A stretch of 64,000 nt of DNA from contig JABFXY010000142.1 of assembly GCA_013361525.1 (NCBI GenBank), positions 1-64,000 of the forward strand, written 5' to 3'. The DNA is from Polyangiaceae bacterium. Its GTDB lineage: Bacteria; Myxococcota_A; Polyangia; Polyangiales; Polyangiaceae. The notes beneath the pieces are model-generated. The model had not been told where the DNA came from. It did not search any database and saw only the letters and a program-made list of their open reading frames with translations. Below are positions 24,721-33,698 of this stretch, piece after piece. Position 1 is the stretch's first letter, and each line of letters begins with the position of its first letter. Position numbers and translations under genes: made by a program.

Positions 24721-26049
24721 TTACGGCGACGGGATCTCGAACGGCGGGTCCGGGCACGTATCCGGCGTACCGCACACGCCGCATGCAGCCTCGAATGTCT
24801 CCACGATGTCGTCGAGATCAGGGTGTGTGGCCGTCAGCGTCACAGTGTTCGTGAACTCAGCCGTGGTCGGATCCGTGTCGGACGTCCCCGGCAGATAGTT
24901 CCCCGAGAACGCGATGCACGACTCGGCCGCCACGTTGCCGTCGAAGAGCGGATTGGCGGTCGTGTCGACGCTGTCCTCGATCGCGAAGTTCATGTCGACG
25001 TTGCCGGTGTTGCATGCCCAGCCGGAGTAGTTGAGCTGCACCACGACCTGCGTGACCCCCTCGGACACTTCCTGTGTCTCGAGCGTCACGTTGCATTGTT
25101 TGCAGACGTCGACCGACGGCTGGCAAATCGCCAGATCGCCACGAATGAAGTCTTTGAGCGTGGCGGTCGGCTCCTGCGATGCACGCGTCTCGACGAGGAA
25201 CGTCGCAAAGCACGGACTGCGGCCGAGCACCCTGGTCGCGTTGACTCCGCCCTCGAAGAACGCGCCCTTCTTATAGATATCGTTCGGGCCCATCTTCGGG
25301 TCGTAGTCCCAAACCGATTCGGTGCCGTCCGAGTTGTTGATAGTGGCGCAGGCGATGTCGTCGATGACGCCGTCCGAGTCGGCGGTGCAGAACACACCGG
25401 GGAAACCTGGTGCCGGCTGAACACTCTCCTGTTGGCACTCGAGGTGGCCCGCCGTACCGTCACCACCGACCCATTCGCAGACGCTGATTGTCCCGAGCGC
25501 GCCGCCGTTCGTGAAGTCGCTCAAGACGAGGAGATCTCCCTCCTTGTGCCCCCCCTCGAACGTCCCATCCGTATTCAGGGTGACCTCGTTTTGGAGAAAC
25601 CAAAACCCGATCTGAGAGTCACCGCTCGTGGAGAAGCGGTCCGCCGAGAAATAGAGAATGAGGTCGCCCGTGGAGGAATCGGTGTACGTCGCCGCAGCGC
25701 CGTTAAGGATGTCGTCCTTGTCGGGAACACTGCCGTTCTTGTGCTGCCATACCGAGATGTCGTTGATGTCTTTGGTGCTTCCACCGGTGAAGATGGACCC
25801 ATTGACCGCATCCACCGTCGGCACGTCGGGCAGCAAATCTTCCCAATCGTCTCCGGCGGCGCCACCGCCCTCCGCTTGGGGATCACCGTCGAGCTCGAAG
25901 AGGCCCTCGTCGTGGACCGCCTGAGAGTTGTTGTTTGTTTGCTCGGATGCGCCGGGCAGACTGGGGTCTTCGCATGCAGCGAAGATCGGAACGAGTAGCA
26001 GACCGGTTCCGGCTAAGAGCCAGAGCGTGCGCGTTGCGTTCGTGGTCAT
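24721..26049 (-). CDS. Secreted lipoprotein, conserved but uncharacterised
   Basis: A 442-residue protein. The signal ends in lipobox IFAAC; the mature part holds a domain of about 230 residues with FTGGSTKDINDIS, GSVPDKDDI, LYFSADRFSTSGDSQIGFWF and GDLLVLSDFTNGG, a pattern I recognise from extracellular proteins of actinobacteria and myxobacteria with no assigned function. The C-terminal 120 residues resemble a beta-sandwich module with Cys pairs (CKQC, CGVCGTPDTC). AAGGGGGT sits 6 bases before ATG 26049. It is a single-gene transcript, with an intrinsic terminator downstream. The sequence is richer in Asn, Asp and Thr than its neighbours, as usual for secreted proteins. Confidence 0.78.
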   Translation of the reverse strand: MTTNATRTLWLLAGTGLLLVPIFAACEDPSLPGASEQTNNNSQAVHDEGLFELDGDPQAEGGGAAGDDWEDLLPDVPTVDAVNGSIFTGGSTKDINDISVWQHKNGSVPDKDDILNGAAATYTDSSTGDLILYFSADRFSTSGDSQIGFWFLQNEVTLNTDGTFEGGHKEGDLLVLSDFTNGGALGTISVCEWVGGDGTAGHLECQQESVQPAPGFPGVFCTADSDGVIDDIACATINNSDGTESVWDYDPKMGPNDIYKKGAFFEGGVNATRVLGRSPCFATFLVETRASQEPTATLKDFIRGDLAICQPSVDVCKQCNVTLETQEVSEGVTQVVVQLNYSGWACNTGNVDMNFAIEDSVDTTANPLFDGNVAAESCIAFSGNYLPGTSDTDPTTAEFTNTVTLTATHPDLDDIVETFEAACGVCGTPDTCPDPPFEIPSP

Positions 26050-26310
26050 GTGACCCCCTTTCGAAAATCCGTGTCGGCTCTCAGGCAGGGGGCGTGCCTT
26101 TCAGGCTCGTAATCGTAAATTGGCGGATCACGGTCGTTCCACCTGCGCTCCATGTGGCGGTCGCCGACGATTGGTAGTCCAAGCGGGGCAAGCCACGTGT
26201 GGGCAGCGCGCTCCAGCCGCGTGGGGCCGCACGGTGGCGGAACAGGAGGCCGATTCGGCGCATCGATCGAAACCATCGACATGCGAATGGCCCCGGGTCA
26301 GGCTTCGCGC

Positions 26311-26712
26311 ATGGCGACCACCGAGATCACGAAGGACAACGTCGAGGACACCCTGAAGGAGGGCATCGTCATCATCGACTTTTGGGCGAGCTGGTGCGGC
26401 CCGTGCCGAACCTTCGCCCCCGTGTTCGACGCGGCGTCACAGCGCCACGACGGCGTCGTCTGGGGCAAGGTCGACACCGAGGCGCAGCCCGAGCTCGCGG
26501 GCGCATTCGGCATCGAAGCGATCCCGACGATCATGGTCCTCCGTGACGGCATCCTCCTCTTCCGCCAGTCCGGCGTGCTGCCCGCCAAGGCGCTCGACGA
26601 CATCGTCTCGCAGGTGAAGGGCCTCGACATGGAGGACATCCGCAAGAAACTCGAAGAGCACGAGAAGAATCACCCGCACGATCACGAGCACGGCCCGAAC
26701 TGCAAGCATTAG
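26311..26712 (+). CDS. Thioredoxin with His-rich tail
   Basis: A 133-residue thioredoxin-fold disulfide reductase. The active site is WCGPC (Cys29 and Cys32), preceded by IIDFWAS, and the cis-Pro loop is AIPTIMVLRDG. After the fold, residues 110-133 form a charged helix and a His-rich tail ending HDHEHGPNCKH, which could bind a metal; ordinary thioredoxins stop before this. No signal peptide is seen from this start, so it is probably cytoplasmic. ATG codons at 26281 and 26287 are in frame and cannot be excluded. About 260 bp upstream is free of genes, and I see no other feature there. Confidence 0.88.
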   Translation: MATTEITKDNVEDTLKEGIVIIDFWASWCGPCRTFAPVFDAASQRHDGVVWGKVDTEAQPELAGAFGIEAIPTIMVLRDGILLFRQSGVLPAKALDDIVSQVKGLDMEDIRKKLEEHEKNHPHDHEHGPNCKH

Positions 26713-26796
26713 GGGCTGTCCCAAGTCTCGGCTCGGCACTCCGGACTAGCGCCGCGCGCATCGACGGCGTCCGGCTCATCGGATATCGATGAACGG

Positions 26797-27153
26797 ATGA
26801 GGGGGGACGCCGTTCCGGATGACTGCCGCGCCTGCGCACGTTGTTGTTTCTCCGAGTCGCCCGAGCACGTGCGTGTCTTCGACGGCGATTGGGACAGGAT
26901 GGACACTCGCGCGCAGTCGTTCACGTCGCGGCTCGACAATCGCCGCTTCATGCGCATCGACGACGGTCGCTGTGCGGCGCTGCTCGTCGACGTCGAGCGC
27001 GGCACGTTCGCCTGCGGCATCTACGAGAAACGGCCGGACGTGTGTCGCTCGCTCGATCGCGGCACCTCCATCTGCGTCGACGAGCGACGCGCGAAAGCCG
27101 GGCGGCCCGAAGCGCTCTTGATTCGCCTTCGAACCGGAGCCGACGAAACCTGA
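26797..27153 (+). CDS. YkgJ-family cysteine cluster protein
   Basis: A 118-residue cytosolic protein with the YkgJ/UPF0153 metal-binding Cys pattern: CRACARCCFSES near the N-terminus and CGIYEKRPDVCRSL later, with a final Cys in TSICVDERR. Members are thought to bind zinc or an iron-sulfur centre; no precise role is known. The length is close to the family norm. It begins 84 bp after the thioredoxin gene on the same strand and may share its transcript. It converges with the MopE-type lipoprotein gene ending at 27164. Confidence 0.82.
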   Translation: MRGDAVPDDCRACARCCFSESPEHVRVFDGDWDRMDTRAQSFTSRLDNRRFMRIDDGRCAALLVDVERGTFACGIYEKRPDVCRSLDRGTSICVDERRAKAGRPEALLIRLRTGADET

Positions 27154-27163
27154 AGAGCGATCG

Positions 27164-28084
27164 TCAGGGCGACGTCCAGACGTAGCCCGCGATCCCCTCG
27201 TCGGTCCAGCCGAGGTTCACGACGGCGTTGTCTCGCTCGGCCGCGCTGATCGTGTAGAAGTGCCAATTGTTCGGCGCGAGATACAGTCGATAGAGCGGCA
27301 CCGCACCACAGGTCGGCGCGCCGCCGTTCGCGGGCTGAGGCGCGATGAAGCCGACGGTGCCGACAGACGGGAAATCGGTCGAATCGGTGAGGAAGAAGTT
27401 CCCCGTACCGGCCTTCGGACAGCGGAAGAACGGGCGCAGATCCGCCGCTGCGTCTTTGTAGAGATAAAAGAAGTTCTCCGCCTCTACCGTGCCCCACGCC
27501 TGCGCCTCCGCGAGGTCGGTCGTGAAAAGGTGGCCGTTCGTGCCATTGGATGCGCGGTGCACGCCGATGCGACAATTCGCGATCGGCCCCTGGTCGCACG
27601 CCCCGTCGCAATCGTCGTCGATCGCATTGCACGCCTCCGCAGGAACCGCACAGGTCGGCGCGCAAGGATCGGTGCAGACGAGCCCACCGGTCGAGCCACA
27701 CGCGGTCGCGCAGGCGCCGCCGGCCTGGCAAGCGTCCTCGAGCTCGCAACCCGTCTCGGCCTCACCGTCGCAATCGGCAAAACCCTGAGCGCAGTCGGTG
27801 AGAGAACATTCACCGCTCGCACAGCCGGCCGTCCCATTTGGGATCACGCACGTGCGCCCGCAGCTCCCGCAGTTTTGCGGATCGGTCTCTAGATCGACGC
27901 AGGCACCGTCGCAGAGCGTGCCCTCGGTGCAGCTCGTGACGGACGTCGTGCCCGCCCCTTCCCCACCACCACCGGCGTTGGCTCCGCCGCCGTCGTCGAG
28001 GTCGGTTGCGCCCGTGGCACACCCCGACGCCCCCAGCAGCAGCACCACCGGCAACAGGCTCCCCGCGAATCGCTGCGCAATCAT
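27164..28084 (-). CDS. MopE-type Cys-rich lipoprotein with DUF5648 domain
   Basis: A 306-residue lipoprotein (lipobox GASGC). After a Gly-rich linker come Cys-rich modules of the kind CDGACVDLETDPQNCGSCG, then ACNAIDDDCDG, the MopE-like putative metal-binding motif common in myxobacteria. Residues 175-306 match DUF5648 (GHLFTTDLAEAQAWG, PLYRLYLAPNNWHFYT, AAERDNAV, GWTDEGIAGYVW), a repeat associated with extracellular proteins. The start lies 3 bp after the stop of the DUF1552 gene, so it is the third gene of a three-gene operon with DUF1592 and DUF1552 proteins. Function unknown. Confidence 0.85.
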   Translation of the reverse strand: MIAQRFAGSLLPVVLLLGASGCATGATDLDDGGGANAGGGGEGAGTTSVTSCTEGTLCDGACVDLETDPQNCGSCGRTCVIPNGTAGCASGECSLTDCAQGFADCDGEAETGCELEDACQAGGACATACGSTGGLVCTDPCAPTCAVPAEACNAIDDDCDGACDQGPIANCRIGVHRASNGTNGHLFTTDLAEAQAWGTVEAENFFYLYKDAAADLRPFFRCPKAGTGNFFLTDSTDFPSVGTVGFIAPQPANGGAPTCGAVPLYRLYLAPNNWHFYTISAAERDNAVVNLGWTDEGIAGYVWTSP

Positions 28085-28087
28085 GGC

Positions 28088-29479
28088 TCAGACTGCCGTG
28101 TACAGATCGGCGCCGAAGTCGTCCGACGTCTCGGAAGCGTGGAACCCGTAGCTTCCGATATCGAGGCCCAACCCGCGGAGAACCGTCACGTGGGCCTTTG
28201 CCATGTTGCCGGCCACCTCGCGCACGTGAATCCCCGTCTTGAGCCGGCCGGCGGCCTTCCCCGCGAGAACGACGGGCATCTCCTGCACGCCGTGTTTCCA
28301 ACCTTCTCCGTATTCCGACGTCCCGTAGACCAGGCTCGCATCGAGCGCCGTCACGCCGGGCGCCACCTCGACGGCCGCGAGCTTGTCGAGGAGGATCGCG
28401 AATGCCTGCATTTGGTAATGGGTAATGTCGCGGACGGCGCCCCATTGGCCGGCGTGACAAGTCGTGTGCATGTCGTTCACGACATCGCCGATATTGCTGA
28501 ATAGATGGGTCGTCGCAGGCGACGTCAACATGAACGAAAAGACGCGCGTGATACCGCACTTGAGCCCGAGCGCGAGAAGGTCCGCCATGTTCGACGTCTC
28601 GGTCAACAGGTCGGACGAGGTGGCCGGCGGCTGCGCGGGCCCTTCACACGCGAGCGTCGAGAGCTCGAGCCGGCGCTGTACTTCATCGATATGCTCGACG
28701 TGGGCGTCGATGCGGGCACGATCGGCGGCGCCGAGGCGTGTGCGCAACGAGTGGTAATCGTCGAGAACGGCGTCGAGGACCTTCGCGCGACGCTCGAGAA
28801 CGGTCGCATCACCCGGCGGCGCGAAGAGGAGATTGAAGAGCTGGCCCGGATCCATGATCGGCGGGTTGAGCGAGTTCGGGCCGTTGTACGAAATGGAGTT
28901 CCAATGACCGTATTGATGGAAGCGCGCCGGGCTGACGCCGAGAACGAGCGAGCGAAAGCGCGGCACCCCCGAGGCGTAGAACGCATCGTGCTTCGCCACG
29001 AATTGGTCGAGGCTCTCCCGCGAGGCCGTGAGGGTATGGGAGTTGTGATAGAAACCTTCCGGGTTCACGCGGTCGGACGTGAGGGCGACCATGAAGCCGC
29101 GCATGTGCCCGTCGGTCTCGCCGCCGGTGACCCAATCGGTCTTCGGCTCGAGCCCGGTAATGACGTTGGGCGCATGCGCCGCGAGCGGCGACAGCAGCGT
29201 CGACGGCGTGTACGGCCCGATCTCGTTCGGCGTCCACAGGTCGACGCTCACCGACGGATCGAAGCCCGGATCCGGCGCGGCCGAGGTCGAGTGCTTCGAA
29301 TTCCAGGGCAAGCCGTTCGCCCAAAAGAAGATGCCGAAAATCGGCTCCGGCGCGACCCCACCGGCCAGCGCACGGCTCGAATACATCGCCTCGAGCGGCG
29401 GCAACGCGAGGGCGACCGTCCCCGTGGCGAGCGCGCCGCGGAGGAACGTCCGGCGAGGAAGAAGGCTGCGATTCGTCAC
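28088..29479 (-). CDS. DUF1552 protein with Tat signal
   Basis: A 463-residue exported protein. A twin-Arg signal (LPRRTFLRGALA) precedes the DUF1552 domain (IFFWANGLPW, ITGLEPKT, SRESLDQFVAKHD, RFRSLVLGVSP, HTTCHAGQ, VYGTSEYGEG). DUF1552 genes nearly always neighbour DUF1592-family cytochrome-like genes in myxobacteria and planctomycetes, as here; the fold is similar to the sulfatase-like DUF1501 family, but no reaction is established. The GTG start at 29479 overlaps the upstream stop as GTGA, so the pair is translationally coupled. Confidence 0.88.
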   Translation of the reverse strand: MTNRSLLPRRTFLRGALATGTVALALPPLEAMYSSRALAGGVAPEPIFGIFFWANGLPWNSKHSTSAAPDPGFDPSVSVDLWTPNEIGPYTPSTLLSPLAAHAPNVITGLEPKTDWVTGGETDGHMRGFMVALTSDRVNPEGFYHNSHTLTASRESLDQFVAKHDAFYASGVPRFRSLVLGVSPARFHQYGHWNSISYNGPNSLNPPIMDPGQLFNLLFAPPGDATVLERRAKVLDAVLDDYHSLRTRLGAADRARIDAHVEHIDEVQRRLELSTLACEGPAQPPATSSDLLTETSNMADLLALGLKCGITRVFSFMLTSPATTHLFSNIGDVVNDMHTTCHAGQWGAVRDITHYQMQAFAILLDKLAAVEVAPGVTALDASLVYGTSEYGEGWKHGVQEMPVVLAGKAAGRLKTGIHVREVAGNMAKAHVTVLRGLGLDIGSYGFHASETSDDFGADLYTAV

Positions 29480-31170
29480 GGCGACACCTCGGGGATTGCG
29501 ACGAAGCGGAAGCTGTCGTTGGAGACCAATGCGATCACCAGGTCGCGAAAGCGGAAGCCGGAGAGCTCGAACCGCTCGTGAATGGAGTCGAGCGCGGGCT
29601 CTTCCCCGTCTGCGTCGAGACGACCTTGCGAATGGCGGAAGAGCTGTTTGACGATGCAATGGCCGACGCGTTCGTCGCTCGCGAGCACGTCCGCCAGCTG
29701 GCGGGCGTCGTCGAGCTCGACACCGTCGAGGTTTCCGGTCGCGTCGATGGGGTAACCGCTGTCTTCCGTGCGATAAGCGCCGACCGCGTCGAAGTTCTCG
29801 AAGAGGAAACCGGGCGGGTCGATGAGCGCGTGGCAGCCGGCGCAGGCGGGATTTTCTCGGTGTTGCTCGAGGCGCTCGCGCAGCGTCTTCGGCTCGGTCG
29901 GATTGGGATCGATTTCAGTGTCGACGTCGGGCGGCGGCGGCGGGACCTCGGTGCAAAGGACGCGCTCGCGAAGGTATTTGCCGCGGAGTGTGGGTGAGGT
30001 CGTCGCCTCGTGCGCGTTCATTGCCAAAAACGCGCCCAACGTCAGCAGGCCTGCGCGTTTGCCGTCGGACGGAAGCTCCACTGGAACGAAAGCGACGGGC
30101 GTCGCGCCTTCCGCATCGATACCGTAGAGCGCCGCGAGCTCGTCGTTCACGAAGGTGCGGCGCGTGGAAAACAGCGTACGGACATCCACGTCGCGCCGAA
30201 ACACCAAGTCGTCGACCAAGAGCTTCGCCTCGGTCCGCATGGCGTCCGCGAGCGAAGGGGTGAAATCGGGATAGAGCTCCGGATCCTTCGTGATGCCGTC
30301 GAGGCGCCCGAGATCCAGGTATTGCTCGAAGAAGGATTGGACCGCGACGCGCGCGCGCGGGTCGTCGAGCAAACGCGCCGCCTCTTCTTCGATGCCCTCG
30401 GGATCGTCGAGGTCGCCGCGCTCGGCCGCATCGAGGAGCGCGTCGTCGGGCGGGCCGTCCCAAAGAAGGAATGCCAGACGGCTCGCCATTTCGTAGCCCG
30501 TGAACCGCAATCGCGTCGGATCGCCTGCGTCGGGGACGCCGAGCTCGATCCGATATACGAAGCTCGGCGCCTGAAGGATGCCCGAGACGGCGGTTCGCAC
30601 GCCCGTCCACGCATCGCCGCCCGACAAGTCCACCGACACACCGACCCAACGAGCGAGCTCGTCCTCGGAGAGGGCCCGGCGGAAGGCACGCCGGCCGAAG
30701 GTCCGCAAAAACTCCTCGACGCAGGCGTCGCCGGGCGCGGACGGCTCACACGCGACGAGCGCAGCACGCCGGCCGGGGTCGTCGAATACGAGATGGGTAA
30801 TCGCGTCCGCCGCCTCTTCGAGCTGCTGCACGCCGAGCTCCGAGAGTGGATCGGTCGTCGCGCCGATGCTCGTGAACAAGAAGGGATTCGTGTCCGGCTG
30901 GACCGGAGTTTCGGGAAGGGCTTTTCCGAAGAGGTGAATCAGCGCGTTTCGGTATTGCGTCTCCGTCAGGCGCGGGAGCACCGGCGCTTCGAGGGACGCA
31001 ACTTGTTCCCCCGGGCCGTCGCCGTCATCGGTCTCCGAAGGATCACCGATATCGCCCGTGCAACCGAATGCCGTGAACGCGACCAGGGTCCCGAGCGCAG
31101 AAAAGGCGAGCCACGCGCCCCCCGCCAGCCTTCGAGCCCCACCCCTTATTGGCCTGTTTCGATAAGCCAT
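29476..31170 (-). CDS. DUF1592/DUF1588/DUF1585 cytochrome-like lipoprotein
   Basis: A 564-residue lipoprotein (TAFGC). Domain order follows the PSD1-type family: DUF1587/1595-like start (RLTETQYRNALIHLFG, CVEEFLRTFGRRAFRR), DUF1592 (ILQAPSFVYRIELG), DUF1588 (FLAMNAHEATTSPTLRG, YLRERVLCTEVPPPPPDV) and DUF1585 (DVLASDERVGHCIVKQLF). One haem c site CAGCH lies in the DUF1588 part (NPACAGCHALIDPPGF). These proteins are abundant in myxobacteria and planctomycetes and are thought to be surface c-type cytochromes of unknown substrate. It leads an operon with a GTGA-coupled DUF1552 gene. Confidence 0.9.
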   Translation of the reverse strand: MAYRNRPIRGGARRLAGGAWLAFSALGTLVAFTAFGCTGDIGDPSETDDGDGPGEQVASLEAPVLPRLTETQYRNALIHLFGKALPETPVQPDTNPFLFTSIGATTDPLSELGVQQLEEAADAITHLVFDDPGRRAALVACEPSAPGDACVEEFLRTFGRRAFRRALSEDELARWVGVSVDLSGGDAWTGVRTAVSGILQAPSFVYRIELGVPDAGDPTRLRFTGYEMASRLAFLLWDGPPDDALLDAAERGDLDDPEGIEEEAARLLDDPRARVAVQSFFEQYLDLGRLDGITKDPELYPDFTPSLADAMRTEAKLLVDDLVFRRDVDVRTLFSTRRTFVNDELAALYGIDAEGATPVAFVPVELPSDGKRAGLLTLGAFLAMNAHEATTSPTLRGKYLRERVLCTEVPPPPPDVDTEIDPNPTEPKTLRERLEQHRENPACAGCHALIDPPGFLFENFDAVGAYRTEDSGYPIDATGNLDGVELDDARQLADVLASDERVGHCIVKQLFRHSQGRLDADGEEPALDSIHERFELSGFRFRDLVIALVSNDSFRFVAIPEVSP

Positions 31171-31239
31171 CCACCCTACCTCCGGGTCGGATTACGCGCC
31201 CGAAGGTATCAGATGTCCGCACGAACCGGTGCGCGAAGC

Positions 31240-31569
31240 TCAATGGGTGGAGAAGTAGACCGCCAGCCGAGCAACGAGCATCGCTGCGAGAATTGCGAGG
31301 GATATCGCACCGAGCGCGACGACCGCGGGGCGCGCACGCGGCGGCGCGGTCGGCCAGACCCGCCACCGCCGCGACGGCGCCTGCGCATACGGCGCGACCA
31401 CCGGAAACGCCAGCGCAGGGGCATTCAGAGGCGAAGGGCCGAGCGGCGCGGCCTCGATGCTCGCCGACAGTAGCTCCGCACCGTTCGGCAACGGCCGAGG
31501 CCGGCGGCGGATCTTCGTCTGGGCGTGCTGCGGTGAGACCTGCTTCGAAGCGCGCTTCTTCGGCTTCAC
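31240..31569 (-). CDS. Hypothetical protein with C-terminal membrane anchor
   Basis: A 109-residue frame. The N-terminus is basic (VKPKKRASKQ, KIRRRPRP), the middle is Pro/Ala-rich, and the last 25 residues are one hydrophobic helix ending FSTH, so it would be tail-anchored. The GTG at 31569 is chosen because GGGGAG lies 8 bases before it; the frame also runs upstream to a TTG at 31662. No family is recognised. It lies between the desaturase-like gene and the DUF1592 gene on the same strand, in a region with no other coding candidate. Confidence 0.5.
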   Translation of the reverse strand: MKPKKRASKQVSPQHAQTKIRRRPRPLPNGAELLSASIEAAPLGPSPLNAPALAFPVVAPYAQAPSRRWRVWPTAPPRARPAVVALGAISLAILAAMLVARLAVYFSTH

Positions 31570-31683
31570 GTCTGTCGCTCCCCGCGAGGACCGTGCAGCA
31601 GCCGTGCCGACGGATCTTCGGGTGACTTTTGGTCCACGACGGGGCAAGAGGCGCCGTTTCAAGGCACGTCGGGGCGAAAGTCG

Positions 31684-32454
31684 TCAGGGCGACGCAGGAG
31701 ATCGCGGTGCCGGCCGTCGCGGACCGGCGCCGAGCCATGCCGTCGGCAAGTCCGGCCGTTCGTGGTGGAGCTCGTGGTACGCGAGGCTGAGCGCAATGGT
31801 CGAACGAGACCGCGCAACGACCCGCGCTGCAGCAACGAGCCACGTGGGGGCATTGTGCGGGATCCAGGCAGCCCAAGCGCCCATCGAGAGCTGTGCAGCC
31901 AAGGTGACCAATACGAACACTCGACCACCGGGGACCAGCTCGAACGCGAGGACCACCGCCACGACGAAACAGAGCAGCGTCTCCACCGCAATCCACCGGC
32001 GCTCCGACGTGGATGCGCTCCGCCAGCTGTGGACACGCAGCCGAATGGCGTCCGCGGGCGCACCGACGATGGCGTGGAGCAACGTCCTCTTCGCCGGCGC
32101 CCCCTCGATGTCGTCGTCGGCGAGCGGCCGGCGGTGATGAACCAGGTGCCCGCGACGAAGCGAGTGACCGCTCAACAACATGACGAGCGCGCTCGCAGCG
32201 AGCGCGAATCGATGAATGCGCGGCGGGAGCGCGAGCACGCCGTGCATGACGTCGTGCCAGAGGCTGAAGGCCGCGAGGTAGATGGCGAGCGCGGCGACGA
32301 TCGCAATCACGAGGCGATCCGTGGTCGACGCGAACAGAAATACCCCGCTCGAGACGCCGAGCCGAGCGAGGTGGAAGTAGAGCTCTCGACGTCGAAGCGC
32401 AGCGCTCGATCGAGCCGAGCGAACAGCGAACACGGAGTCGTCACGGCGGGCCAT
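31684..32454 (-). CDS. Fatty acid desaturase-like membrane protein
   Basis: A 256-residue membrane protein with four or five hydrophobic segments and three His clusters of the membrane desaturase/hydroxylase superfamily: HDVMHG, then HLVHHRR, then YHELHHERPDLPT. These eight or so His bind a di-iron site that oxidises lipids or carotenoids with O2. The last motif resembles beta-carotene hydroxylase/ketolase-type enzymes as much as acyl desaturases, so the substrate is open. It is shorter than usual desaturases. GGAGGG lies 7 bases before ATG 32454. It is divergent from the SRPBCC membrane protein, with a 173-bp gap. Confidence 0.78.
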   Translation of the reverse strand: MARRDDSVFAVRSARSSAALRRRELYFHLARLGVSSGVFLFASTTDRLVIAIVAALAIYLAAFSLWHDVMHGVLALPPRIHRFALAASALVMLLSGHSLRRGHLVHHRRPLADDDIEGAPAKRTLLHAIVGAPADAIRLRVHSWRSASTSERRWIAVETLLCFVVAVVLAFELVPGGRVFVLVTLAAQLSMGAWAAWIPHNAPTWLVAAARVVARSRSTIALSLAYHELHHERPDLPTAWLGAGPRRPAPRSPASP

Positions 32455-32627
32455 GCCCTCCGTATTGCGACCCGCGTACCGACGATTTTCTCCTTCTATT
32501 TCAGAGTGCTGCCCACGACGTTGACGTCCTCGCTGTCCACGTCGTGGACACCGGATGCGCAGACTCGAGAAAACACGCCGGCATCCCCGCACGTGGACCG
32601 AGGCACGCGGCCTGCGAAAGGGGGTGC

Positions 32628-33698
32628 ATGCTCTCCGCTTCGATCCTCCTGCTCGCGATTGGTCTGCTCGGCGCCTTCGACGTTCTCTACTTCCACCATT
32701 ACAAGGCGCGTATTCCGTGGACCGCCGCGACGCGCTCCGAGGCATTCGCGCATGTCGCCAAAGCGCCGGTTTACGCGGCGCAGTTCTTCGTCGTGCCGAA
32801 TATGGAGTTGCACGGGCGCTGGCTTCTCGCGCTCGTTTTCATTTATGCGGTCGACGTCGCGGTGGCGGCCTGGGACGTCGCGATCGAGCCGCGGGCTCGG
32901 GCGTCCGTCGGCGGCCTCCCCGCGGGCGAATACGCCATGCACATCGCGTTGAGCGTGCTCGTCGGCATCTACCTCGCGGAGGTCGCGCGTGCAGCCGCAC
33001 CTTGGTGGCACCTGCCCGACCGAATCGTCTGGGCCGGCGGCGTCCCTCCGGCGCTTCGAATCGCGCTCGGCGTGCTGGGGGCGGGCGCGCTCGCAATGGG
33101 CGCCGTCGAGCTGGCGGTGCTCTCGAACATTCCCGGGCGCATCCGTACGCGCCTGCGCGCGCCCCGCCCACTCCACGTCTCGGTCGTGCTCGAGACCACT
33201 ATTCCGGAGCTCTGGACGACGACCCAGGACCACTTGCTCCACCCGACGTGGGACCATCGGTTCGACCACATCGAGATGCTCGCGCGCGACAACGAGATCA
33301 CGACGGGCACCGAGATGCTGTACGAAAAGCGAATGTTCGGCATCACCGTGCGCGGGAAGGGCCGCTACAAGCTGCACAAGCCGCTCAAGCAATCGACCTT
33401 CGAGTTCTGGTCGGACAGCCCTCTTTCGCTGATCGAACGCGGCGTAGGGCTGTGGCTCTACCGGGAAGTCGCGCCGAGGAAGGTCCTGTTCTCGACCTCG
33501 TACACGTACCGCGTTCGCTGGGGCTTGTTCGGGGACCTCGTCGATCGATGGCTGTTTCGGCCCTTGTTTCAGCGTGAGACCGAGAAAAGCTTCCGCCGGC
33601 TCGCCGCGCTGCTCGGCCAACGCGCGGAAGTTCACGGGGCCCGCGGACGCAAACCCGCGCGAAGCATCGACGAGCTGCGCGAGGGCGAGGCGACGTGA
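32628..33698 (+). CDS. Membrane protein with C-terminal SRPBCC-like domain
   Basis: A 356-residue protein. Four to five transmembrane helices occupy about residues 1-170; two conserved-looking His (FHHYKARIPW) lie after the first. The C-terminal 180 residues look like an SRPBCC/START lipid-binding fold (HVSVVLETTIPELWTTTQDHL, WDHRFDHIEML, a Trp/Tyr-rich middle and a closing amphipathic helix). AAAGGGGG precedes ATG 32628. Its stop overlaps the histidine kinase start as GTGA, so it is the first gene of a three-gene signalling operon and may supply a membrane or lipid signal to the kinase; that link is inferred. Confidence 0.72.
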   Translation: MLSASILLLAIGLLGAFDVLYFHHYKARIPWTAATRSEAFAHVAKAPVYAAQFFVVPNMELHGRWLLALVFIYAVDVAVAAWDVAIEPRARASVGGLPAGEYAMHIALSVLVGIYLAEVARAAAPWWHLPDRIVWAGGVPPALRIALGVLGAGALAMGAVELAVLSNIPGRIRTRLRAPRPLHVSVVLETTIPELWTTTQDHLLHPTWDHRFDHIEMLARDNEITTGTEMLYEKRMFGITVRGKGRYKLHKPLKQSTFEFWSDSPLSLIERGVGLWLYREVAPRKVLFSTSYTYRVRWGLFGDLVDRWLFRPLFQRETEKSFRRLAALLGQRAEVHGARGRKPARSIDELREGEAT

